Below are positions 10,592-21,037 of a stretch of 64,000 nucleotides of DNA, piece after piece. Both the position numbers and the translations under genes were made by a program. Position 1 is the stretch's first letter, and each line of letters begins with the position of its first letter. This DNA is from Parietaria judaica (lineage: Eukaryota; Streptophyta; Magnoliopsida; Rosales; Urticaceae). Below the pieces are notes generated by a model. That model was given only the letters and a program-made list of their open reading frames with translations. It made no database searches and had not been told where the DNA came from. The stretch lies in the NCBI GenBank assembly GCA_954871525.1, contig OX940861.1, forward strand, positions 15,794,842-15,858,841, given 5' to 3'.

Positions 10592-11408
10592 TAGGGGTGA
10601 GCATGGGTTGGGTTGGGCCGCCACGATGCTTTTTATGGACCCGACTCGCTCACATCAGGTTACCAAAAAAAAAAACCCGATCCGACCCAAAAAATTTCAA
10701 TGCTCGAACCAAACCAACCCGATAAAAATCGGGTTGGATTGGTTTGGGCCGTCGGGCCCGAATAATTTAAATTTAACTTTATATTATAAAAAAATAATAT
10801 GAAAAATATGCGTCAATGTAACTCAAAGTTCAATGAAAAATACCCCAAACAAATTTAATCAAACAAACTTACACCAAACAAATTCTATTAATATTTGAAC
10901 TAAGTAAATTCAAGCATAGTCAAGCATAAAAACTACTAACTTACTGCTCATTTTCAAACATCAAACATGTTTAAACTCATTTCCAAGCATATTCAAACAA
11001 ATTTATTACTCATTTTCAAACATGCTTAAATAAATTCTAGCATATCCAAATAATAATAAATTACTACTAACTCGATTTGAAATAAAAACTAAGAGTAGTG
11101 TTTGACATTGAAAATGAGAGATTGAACGGTCCTTTAAGATATAAAATTGAGAATTATAAATTTTAAAAGATTAAAGATTGTACTACTTGAATAAAAATCA
11201 ATAAAAATTAATATGAAATATATATTAATTACATTGGTCGGGTCGGAGACCCCAACCCGACCCAAGGTTTTAGCCCCGACCCGAATAATAGTCGGGTCTA
11301 GCCCGATCCGACCCAATTTTGAACGGGTTAAATTGGACGGGTTAGATTGAGGTCGGGTCTCTAACGGGTTGGGTTGGGCCACCGGGTCGGGTCTAAAATG
11401 CTCACCCA
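10592..11408. mobile_element. hAT-like non-autonomous element rich in GGGTYGGG
   Basis: The left end reads TAGGGGTGAGCATGGG and the right end reads TGCTCACCCA, which pair as terminal inverted repeats (AGGGGTGAGCA against TGGGTGAGCA). Just inside both ends are runs of GGGTTGGGTYGGG or their complement. The middle is AT-rich and noncoding. The terminal sequence resembles plant hAT elements. No clean 8-bp duplication is visible, so the copy is old. Confidence 0.6.
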
Positions 11409-12183
11409 TGATTGTTTGTTTGGTAACATTTTTCACTGCTTCCCAACTGGAAACTGCTTGTAATTTGCAAGACTGACACGTGGCCCGCAATGTATTAACA
11501 TTGCCCTGTCTCGTCTTTTTCCCTTCTTTCACTTCAATGACAATGATGCATGTGAACCAAATTTTCAAAACGACATACGTTATGAAAAAATATGGATCAC
11601 ATATTCTCATAATGAGGATGCAGATTATATTGATATATTATTATATATAAATGCAAGTCTAGTATTAGATATGTTTATTAAGTTCTGTTCTCTTATATTA
11701 TGACTCGTAGTTCATGTAGGTATTTGAAGCTAGGATAAACAAATCAGCAATAAAGTTGGATAAAAAGCCAAGAATAGGACCACAATTTGGAGTGTCACGT
11801 GGCTAATTCGAACAATTTGAACACGTGATCATTGATCAACAGTCATCATTTAGCTTCATGCACTTGTTGTTATAGAAGATGCATGGCACTAATCAGTTGC
11901 ATTAATCATGAACATAATCACATGCCAAAAGAAGAAAAATATGAACTACATAACCAAACATTTGGAGAAACTAGAGCTTTCCTTTTATAATGGTAAAAAA
12001 GGTAATAAATTAATTATTCCAAGCCTACTACTTTTCACACTTTACATGAATCAAAACAAGGGTGACTTTTTCTACAACACAAGCACAACAATAATTAAAC
12101 TGACTCCATGGATGAAATCTCTAGAATGTCCTTCGTTCGACTAATGTATACATGTGAAGAAGAAGATTGCTGTGAGGGTTGAC
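11409..12183. other. Intergenic sequence, 3' side of the hydrolase gene
   Basis: AT-rich sequence with no coding region I can support. It should contain the 3' UTR of the minus-strand gene that ends at 12184. Confidence 0.5.
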
Positions 12184-15116
12184 TCAGGCGGAGATCAAAC
12201 CCTCGGGGAAGGATTCGTTGTCGGGATTTGGAGAAAGATATTTACGGCAGGCATAGAAGACTGCTGAATGGAAACCGGAGGGGTTTTCTATGAACACGAA
12301 GTGACCACTCTGCAATATAATTTGAGCAAATTTAGCATCAGGGTTTTCCTTACACACAAAATGACATGTTGTAAGTGGAAATCAATCGAGAGGTAAAGAG
12401 CGAGACCTGAGGAACTCGAATGATTTCGCAAGGGACGTCCATGTTCTTGCGAGCCTCTTGAGCTCCTTGGTAATTCATCCAGTCTTGATGGCCATATATA
12501 AAAGTAGTTGGAACAGTCCACTCTTTAGCTCTGAATTAAAATAACATTTGTAAGTTTATCATATCGGTTCCTGTTTCTCGTTGGAAAGAAGAAACTTCTA
12601 TCTAAATACTGATCAGATAAAGAATAATAAGTATTACCGTGTCACTGTCACCTTATCGAATATTATTATTATTATTATTATTTTTTTAAAACGAGCTCGT
12701 TAAAGGTCCAACCTGTGTAAAAGGGGCATCCTTGCAAATGCTCCGAAAGCAAGAATATGTTTTAAGCACAACTCACCACTGGCTTTTGCAGCCACGGTAT
12801 GGTACACGTAATCTGAAATCGAAAAATAAACCCGAAACCGTTCATAAATCCTGCTAATACATGTTAACAATCTAAATACAATCTTAACTACCTGTTAGCA
12901 GTTTAGATTCCTCTTCTTTCAGAAGTCCCGTTGAGTAAGAGCTAAATCTAGCACTCGTATACCTCTGGACGAGATTTGGGCCCCACGGTCCTAAACCTCT
13001 GTACAACGGAAAATAAGGCATAATTACGGAGAGCATATTGCTAGACCACATTTTTTATGTCATTTTTTTTATATTTATATTCTTTTCTACCAGCGGGTGT
13101 TTTGTTTAGTGGAAAATTCTTATTCAACATCATTGGGAGAGTTTCTCGGTCTAACCCTAGAATAAGAGACCGGTGCGTCATTTATCAATAAAGCGCTCTT
13201 GTTTCTGTTAGAATATTCACTCAGACACTATTACATATATAGAAAGAGAGATCGTCGACGCAAGGTTAATTAGGGAACTTAGCCCTTTGTTTATGTCCTC
13301 ATTTGTCTTATGTTGTATTAAGGTTATTTTGGATTTAGTTAAATTCCTGTACTTACGATTTACTGAAAACATAATTAAAGTCCCATATTCCATTTTAACA
13401 TGCTATTTTTTAAAAGATCTTCAGAAGGAAAAAAAAAATTGAGACCTGACAATCTTTTGGGGCGTAAAATTTGACTCCCACAAATGATTCAAGACCGCTC
13501 CTTTCCAGGTCGCTCTAAATTTGGTGAGCCACTCGGATTTGCCATCTGACTCCGACGTAAAGCCAACAGGTCCCACTAAAATCAAGTGCTTAATATGCTC
13601 CGGATGCTATTATGCATACCACATTCGTAAGAAAAAGAAAAATGACAGTGACACGGTAATGCTTTTAACATTCGAATTAAGCATCTGAAGGAACTACCTT
13701 AAGAGCATACTTAGCTGCAACATATCCACCAATAGAATGTCCAAGCAATATGAAGTTGCTAATATTCTTGGCTTTTCGCCATTCTTCCAAGGAATCGATA
13801 AACCATGCCTCGGTTTCTGCAAATAAAATTGCAAGTAACAATTAGTAACACATAGTGCTTCTTTATTATAAACAACTATCTCGCCCATTACGATAAAAAC
13901 AAGAAAAATTGTAAAATAACATCGAGGAAATAGTTAGTATCCCTACCTTCAGTGCTTTTGCATGTGAAATCAGGCCTGCTTGATCCGCCCCAACTGAAAG
14001 AGTCTCAAGCAAAACAAACAAGTGTCACGAAATTGATAAGACTTGATATATTCTACAGAGCTCAAAGACGAAATGACTTCAATAAAAATTATTGCATCTT
14101 ATTACAGCATAATTCCAAGCATCGAGCACAAGAATCCATTGCCAATCCCAAAAGAAAACTATAGAGCATGTCCTTAGATTATCTCTAGAATCACAACCCA
14201 CTTGAGTTTCTCTTATTGTTACCTAAATCTGTCAACCCACATGATGTACTGAAAGATATATTTATCTAATATTGTTGGTTGCATATAGAATTAAAACAAT
14301 CGAATACAATAAGATTATGTCGAATTAGCTGATGCAAAATATGGCCAAGCGTGAGAGATAAAAGATCAAATGAGCTCACCCAAGTTGGTCAATAGCAATA
14401 ACTCTAAAACGACTTGCAAGAGCATCAAAGTTCCTGAAGAAGAATCCTTGCGAAGCGCCGTATCCATGAACCATTACAAGAGTCGGGGCGTCTCCCTTGC
14501 TATCAAATGTTACCGTGTTGATAAACCTCGGTTCGTTGCTCGAGGATCGAAACCAACTTACTTTGGAACCAGGAGGCCCAGAGCCTATATTAACCTGTTC
14601 CTGAACATATGGAGTCCTGAGAACAAGTAATTCAACCAAAATCAACAAACACCAAACTAAATTAACTAAAATTCAACACATTTCACATTCTGGACCAAAG
14701 TATAATCAATTCTCTTAACAAAATTAGAAATGGGAAATTTTCTAGGGTTAAAGTTAATGATTCAACAACCTCATAAATTTCATCAAACAAGCAAGCGAAA
14801 AACACATGATTCCGTAATTCAAGAACCCAATTGCGCTTCCAAAGCAACAAATTCAAATAAGCATCGAATACGGAACCACTTAAAAGCAATCAAATGGGGT
14901 TTAAGCGGAAACGGAAACGCACTTGACGATAGAAAGGAGACGCTTCTCCGCGGCGATGATGTGGTCGGTGGAAGTCGGAATCCACCGGAGCACGGAGGGC
15001 CAGAGCGACCTCGATCTCGCCGGTAAAGTCGCCGGCGACGCAACATCGGGGGACTTGCTCAACTCCTCGGCCATTCTCGACGAAATTCTGGGCCAGCGAA
15101 GACGACGCAAGCTCAT
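12184..15116 (-). CDS. CGI-58/ABHD5-like alpha/beta-hydrolase (lysophosphatidic acid acyltransferase type)
   Basis: Nine exons join in frame on the minus strand: 14923-15116, 14380-14616, 13947-13993, 13698-13816, 13446-13606, 12892-12998, 12713-12812, 12407-12530 and 12184-12309, giving 404 residues. The protein follows Arabidopsis At4g24160 closely, including RWIPTSTDHIIAAEKRLL, TLVMVHGYGASQGFFFRN and VPTTFIYGHQDWMNYQG. The nucleophile elbow is GHSIGG. The C-terminal His lies in SGHFVFIENP. The family acts on neutral lipids and lysophospholipids, and the Arabidopsis member has acyltransferase and lipase activities in vitro. The HX4D motif (HFVFID in Arabidopsis as I recall it) here reads HFVFIE, so the Asp is a Glu. 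The start at 15116 (MSLRRLRWPR) aligns best with the family; an in-frame ATG lies upstream at 15140 and another downstream at 15074. Intron positions are supported by GT/AG and phase. A truncated copy lies at 1-1139. Confidence 0.93.
13093..13215. repeat. Short dispersed repeat in an intron of the hydrolase gene
   Basis: Contains AGTGGAAAATTC, TGGGAGAGTTTCTCGGTCT and TTTATCAATAAAG in order. The same series appears in an intron of the LDL3 gene at 22487-22605, and a weaker version may be present at 59975-60090. The repeat class is not recognised. Confidence 0.55.
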
Positions 15117-15140
15117 ATGATACGGCGATCTCTGAGACAA

Positions 15141-16698
15141 AAAGGCCTCTACGATTTCTTCAGGTCTTCAATGGCGGCAAATTGCACAGGAATGTTCGTC
15201 AATGTCGGTTTTCGTTTGCGCTCATTCATAACTGACAGATATATATATATTTATATAATATTATACGCAAAAGATTATTTTGAGGATGGAAAATCGTTAT
15301 TTTGGCTTTTGTTTTGAAGCGCGTGTAGAAACGCGCGGGAGGTGGGTGAATCAGAAGCAATTGAAGCGCGTGAAAGTCTGGGCATGTGTTAAGAATCTTC
15401 GCGGGATATAAAATTGCGTCAGGGGTGAGTTAATAAAATGGATTGAGCGTCACTAGCAAGCAAGAAAGACAGTCTGGGCGCGTGAGATCCAATCAATGTG
15501 TTATTTTCGCGGGCTCTCAAGATTGCGTAAGCAATGACTACAATGCTGGGGATATATTAGACGTTGAAGATGCCGTAATAGAAAAACGACATAAGCTAGA
15601 AAAACGACAACATGCTAACCATGATTAACTCACCGTTCCAATTTTGTTCCTGTAAGGTAAATTTAATGTATAAAAATGTTTGCCGGTATCAAGTGTTGAT
15701 ATTTTGAGTTTCTTTCAAGTGAAAATATGTGAGCATGGTTTAATTAATCATCCAATTTTGTACCATAATGTGCTCACATAATTTTAAAAACCACAAATAA
15801 TATTTAAATTCAATTTCGTCTATTTCAAACTCATGTCTGCTAAGGTAGAGACAAATATGTCTAGATCAATAAAAATATTAAGTAATTAGTATTCTCAAAA
15901 TTTAATTGTACATGTATATTTGTTTTTCGTGTACCACCTTTACTAAGACATTGGGCAAAATTGGACATCGATATTGGTATTAACTTATACGGTCTTCGGA
16001 TATTATTTTTGCTAAAAGAAAAAGATTGTAAATGTATCTACGCATTTAATATGATACTTAGGCCACAAATATCCTTAATTCATATAAACTTTGTCCATTT
16101 TTAGTTTTCGAACATGCCAGCTTCCCTATCACTGCCATATACGACACCAGCAACAAATATCTTGCTGACACGAGACATTCAAAACGACGCATACACCTCG
16201 AACGATAGAGAAAGAAACAAGTATAAGATTCAACTTATAAAACGAGAAAAGGAATGGGAAATGTACTGAAAAGTGAAAACGACACACCTAATACATGACT
16301 ATGTCCATTAATATTCACTGTTCCTAAAACGACAATAAAGACACTGCTAAAAAGGAAACGAGCATGTTAAAATGTGGAATCGTGAGCAGCAAAAAGACCT
16401 ACTAAACGGCAGAATCAGGATTACGAGAACTAGAACTAGAAAATATCCACAATACAGACAGAAATTACGACCAGCAAAACACCTCAAGCAATCTTTTCAG
16501 GAAACTAATTTCGGAGGACAAATGATAATATGTTTTTAAATGGTAAACTTATTGCTAATCCTACAGCTTCGACCAGAGTTTAGAGACTTAAACAAACCAT
16601 TTAATAGATTTCTAATTACAGCACAAACACATTTTGCAGAGCTGAAAGCACTTCTTCGAGAATCAAGAGTGACCTCCGATATAAACACCACCAACTGC
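15141..16698. other. Intergenic: hydrolase promoter and V-ATPase 3' flank
   Basis: The 5' UTR and promoter of the hydrolase gene should begin here, since coding homology stops at 15116. A short (TA)n tract lies at 15238-15260. The rest is AT-rich with no supported gene. The 3' UTR of the V-ATPase gene should occupy the right end. Confidence 0.5.
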
Positions 16699-17823
16699 TT
16701 ACTCAGCTCTCGACTGGCCCGCTCGAGACGAGAGGATGATGCCGACGATGAGACCGTAGAGGGCAAGCGCTTCGGCGAAAATGAGAATGAGAATCATTCC
16801 CACGAAAAGCTTGGGCTGCTGAGCATTGGCCCTAAACGAGAAGAAGAAATGACTCAGATCAATTCAAACATACAATTGAACATGGAAAGACACAAGAAAA
16901 TTAGTGACTGTAATCTCTGGTTTTTGAAATAATATCCGATTTCTCGAAAAAGCTTTGCCATTACCTACCAAACACAGGATTAATCGAAAACAAATTCTTC
17001 TCGAACTTAGGAAAAAAGCTACTCAGTAACACCAAGCCAAGTGTACCAAAAGCTCATATATCACTTTGCTAACCCTAGAAATCCCAGAACTCTTGGTGAT
17101 TATTATGAAGTGGATGTATAAATAGAAAACCCCAAATGAACCAAGATATTATTTTCTGCGAATTCACTCAAAGGTACACCCTCCATCTAAGAATATCGCA
17201 CCAAGAAACGCAAATAAATTAACGATTAATACCAATACTAATCCATGTCTTAGGCTATTGACTATGGCACAAAACCATCTTGAATCAAATTGCGAACAAA
17301 ATTATTCGACATTCATGGAATAGGCAAGCACAAGTCCACAAAAGGTAAGAAAATCACCTAACACCGGCATCGCCGATGATTCCGATGGCCATACCAGCGG
17401 AGAGGCCGGCGAGTCCACAAGCGAGCCCCGAGGACAGGTGAGCGTAGCCATCGAAGAGGTAGTACGACTTGGCCTTGGGGTTAATTCCGGTACTGATGAT
17501 AACGGCGATAATTAGACCGTAAATTCCAAGGACTCCGGCCATAACCACCGGCACGATCGACTTCATCACGAGCTCCGGCCTCATCACTCCCATCGACGCC
17601 ACTCCGACGCCGCTCTTAGCCGTTCCGTACGCAGCTCCCATACCTGCACAGCAACGGAAAATCTCAAAATCCTAACCCTAGATCCGCGCAGATCAAACTG
17701 AGCTAGATCGAAGAAAGAGGAAAGGAAAATCCAGCTACATGAGAAGACGAGCGCCGCGGCGGCTCCAAGGAAGCCGAAAAACGGCGCCGTTTCGTCGCCG
17801 CTGAACGGGCTCGACGACGACAT
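16699..17823 (-). CDS. VHA-c: V-type proton ATPase 16-kDa proteolipid subunit c
   Basis: Three exons on the minus strand, 17739-17823, 17358-17643 and 16699-16831, join in frame to 167 residues, the usual length. The sequence is almost identical to plant VHA-c proteins. It has four hydrophobic helices: [21 protein letters not shown], then [20 protein letters not shown], then the loop [12 protein letters not shown], and finally [19 protein letters not shown]. The essential proton-carrying Glu is in that last helix ([10 protein letters not shown]). The protein ends RAGQSRAE, the standard plant C-terminus. It forms the membrane rotor ring of the V-ATPase that acidifies vacuole and Golgi compartments. 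Both introns obey GT-AG and phase. The start ATG at 17821-17823 is the only one that gives the family N-terminus ([17 protein letters not shown]). Several VHA-c paralogues exist in plants, so I do not assign a number. Confidence 0.97.
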
Positions 17824-17942
17824 GTTTTCCGGCGAAGATTGAAGGAAGGATCAGATCTGTGAAGAAAGTGAGAAACCGATTATTTCGTGTCGTCCTCTTA
17901 TTATATTTGTGACTATTATCGTCAATATTATTATTTTTATAA

Positions 17943-18343
17943 GGGCTAATGACGGCAAAAATATCTAAAGTTTGGTCAAAGAACCCCTCGTGTACCTAAA
18001 GTTTAAAAGTGGCGACAAAAGTACTCAAATTCGCATTTGGAGAGTTGACCACTCCATTCTCGTAACGCAGTTTACTTACCCGTCAACTCTGGCCATGTGG
18101 ACAAACGTGGGTTGCTAACATCGCAATTTTTTGGCACGTGGACGAGCCCAATTAGAGGTTTAATTAGTTGTTTTTCGTAAACGAGGTTGATGTGGGCTCA
18201 TCCACGTGGCAAAAAATTGCTTTGTCAGCAACCCACGTTTGTCCACGTGGCCAGAGTTAACAGGTAAGTTAACTGCGTTACGAGAATGAAGTGTCCAACG
18301 CCCCAAATGTGACTTTGGGTACTTTTGCCACCACTTTTAGACT
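17943..18343. mobile_element. Palindromic MULE-like MITE, copy 2 (right end cut)
   Basis: Starts GGGCTAATGACGGCAAAAAT and has the same inner sequences as the copy at 10132 (TTGACCACTCCATTCTCG and the inverse arm near 18280). The right arm stops at about 18343, where a GGAACCGG-rich repeat takes over, so the right tip is missing. It lies just upstream of the V-ATPase gene, within its likely promoter. Confidence 0.75.
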
Positions 18344-19053
18344 TCGGAACCGGTAAATTATTTGTTTTCGGTACTTATTTTAAAAAATTGGGATTTTTAT
18401 TTTCGGTACCGGTTCCCGGATCCGGTTGTAAATTTCCCCTTCTTTTTTTTTTTTTAAACCAGAACCCCAACTGGACAAAAGTAAGAAAAGATTCGTGAAA
18501 AAATTTAGTACTTAACACGAGACAAAAATCAATGGCCGGAACAAAAACTAACACGAGACATAGATTGTGCTTGCGAGCGAAATCTTCTAATTTGGAGACG
18601 AAGACATGTAATCGACGGTGGAGGGTTCTCGGCGAAGAGAAGAAGATGAAATCGCGATGGATGAGAGAGAGAGAAAGAGATATTGAAAGGGCCGAGAATG
18701 GAAAATGGGAAATAATAAACCCTAATAACGAAAATTACATGTAGTTTAAGTCATAAAAAATGACATAAAAACCTAAAAACTACAATAATAAACATACAAA
18801 ATATTTAAAAACGACGTAATATGAAAACATCTAAAACTACATGTAGTTTAAAACCAGAACCGGCACCAAACACCGGAAAATTTGACTTCTGGTACCGGTT
18901 CCGGTTCCCGGTTCCATAAACCGTGAACCGGGAAGTACCGGTTCCCAGTTTCAAACTAAATTTCCCTTATTTTTTTAAAACCGTTCTGGGACCGGAACCG
19001 AAACCAGGACAAACCGGAAAACGGTTACAAAATTTTCACCCCTACCCCTAAAG
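18344..19053. repeat. GGTACCGG-rich dispersed repeat, copy 1
   Basis: Both flanks are made of GGTACCGGTTCC-type motifs and the right end reads AAAATTTTCACCCCTA. The middle carries AAAGTAAGAAAAGATTCG and CACGAGACAAAAATCAA. A second copy about 90% identical through the middle lies at 60546-61890. No transposase frame is present. The TTTTCACCCCTA end suggests a hAT-like non-autonomous element, but the left end of this copy is missing. Confidence 0.7.
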
Positions 19054-21037
19054 AATACGCGAGCCACGTGGTTTAATTCACAATTTGGGCCCAAGGCCCA
19101 TTTAGAGCATGAGTGTACGATCTGCAAAGCCCAAATTAAACAAGAACGAGTGTAATATTCTTTACGGGTACTAGCTTATTGGCCAAATTTTTTTATTTTT
19201 TTATTTTTTTTATCCCGGTCAAGCCCTTTTATTGTGGACAAAAACTGACCGGATTAGTTTTCGAAAATATTTTAATCACTAGTTCATGAAAGTTTAAAAA
19301 TTGATCTTTTACACCGACTTCTAAAATTGTTGAAATACGACCAGAAGCATTCAAATTGAATAATTATTAAAATAAATATAAATTTTACTTGAACCGAAGA
19401 TGCAGGGACCGGACATTTTTTTTTACCTCGGCCAGGTTTCGCTTCCTGATTTTTTTCACCAATAATCCCAGTTTTCATGATGCAATCAAACCTAATCCGG
19501 GACGGAGCCAAAGGGGATGGAATTTTTCACCTCTTTTTTTAGTAAAATTTTGACTGCGTGTGGTAATGCTCAATTAAACACAAAGATGGTCACAATCGCG
19601 TGATATATTTAAATTGTTTTGCCATTTTCCGAGCAATATACGACATCAAACTACAGCAACATACGACACAAGATGATCACCATAGAATAACGATAAACTT
19701 ATTCTTTCTTCGCTTCTCTTGAACATGGCCATAAAAAAGAAGCTAACTTCTTGACATGTTAAACTTTAATATGATATCAGCTTTAGCTTGTGTCATATTC
19801 CATCAAAACATGCTTAGATATTTTGTGTTACAGGATCTCGCCACGGATCTAAGCCCGGTAAAATCCTATAGAGCATCTAAATTCTAAAGTAATTTAGTGA
19901 ATACTAGGGCCTTAAATATGCCAAACTCTACACTTTCTGTGCCGAGCCAGCGTACACGTAAGTGAAAAGTAATTAAATATGAACAATGTCACGTTACGTT
20001 CGTAACGATTTAAAAGCCAATTTGATCTAAAAAGTTACCTGAAAATGTAAGAATGACTGCTTAGGACTTTTGTATCTCCATCCAGCTGAACCTGTACTTG
20101 TTTCTCCACTTTTTTCCTCCTGTCAACAGCTGAGAGTAGAGCTAAAATATACAGCAAGAAAACCGGTTGAGAACACGTCGAAATATAATGTTACAATAAA
20201 CCGTTAAGTAATTACCGGGAAACCGAAGATGTACCTCTTGAAACTGTCCATATCTGTAAGCATCAAACAGAAGAAGACAACAAAATATAAAAATTAAGAT
20301 ATATTTCAAGCTCTCCACACAGAATCGCTACCAGATAGCGGTACACTTCAAGTGACGGACTGACGGTCAATATGATTAATTTGTTACTTTCTTCGAAACT
20401 CAGGAGCTGCAACATTGCAGCATTGCTATTAAGGAGAACAAATTTGCATCTAAGCACGAAAAAATGTAGAATAACTGAATAAGCACAATGAAGTCGAAAT
20501 TAATCGCTGGTGATCAATTGCAAAATGTTGTGCATAATATTTTGGAGAATGAATGTAAAGTTAAATGTTATATTTGTGAAATAAGTAGCAAAGTACTCTA
20601 AATAATGAGAGAACATTGTGTATGCTTGTTGTTGTCTCACTAGAACAAACCTACACTGTACAGATTGGGATAAACAAAAAGAAGTAAAAAACAATTAGTA
20701 TCTCATGTTTTCAAACCCTAAAAAATGTAGGGTCTTAGCTTCGCATCGTCAGATTCACAACCCCGACAGTGCCGTCTTTAAGCTTATGTCACGCTCATCT
20801 ACGGTTGCACGAGGCTTGTGTCTCTTCCATGGCATAATCTGTCCCAATTTCAAGAAGGCTTGACATCTTTCAGGAATGCCATGCATGATATGATGGGAAA
20901 TACCGTCGTTTCATTCCTTCACTTTTTGCAGGCTACAAGTTTATTGGAAGTGTGATTTCTAAACACCAATATTCTATTCAGATCGTGAGGTGCAATCAGT
21001 TGAGCGCATCAGGAACCATCTTGGGAAAGCGGGGCCC
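19054..21037. other. Intergenic, 3' flank of the LDL3 gene
   Basis: AT-rich DNA with no gene I can support. The right end should contain the LDL3 3' UTR. A short exon-like stretch at about 20040-20140 on the minus strand was considered and not called. Confidence 0.45.

Noticed and set aside
20037..20145. Exon-like stretch on the minus strand downstream of LDL3
   Set aside because: A short open segment with possible splice signals was seen, but no start, stop or homology supports a gene. It may be UTR or chance.
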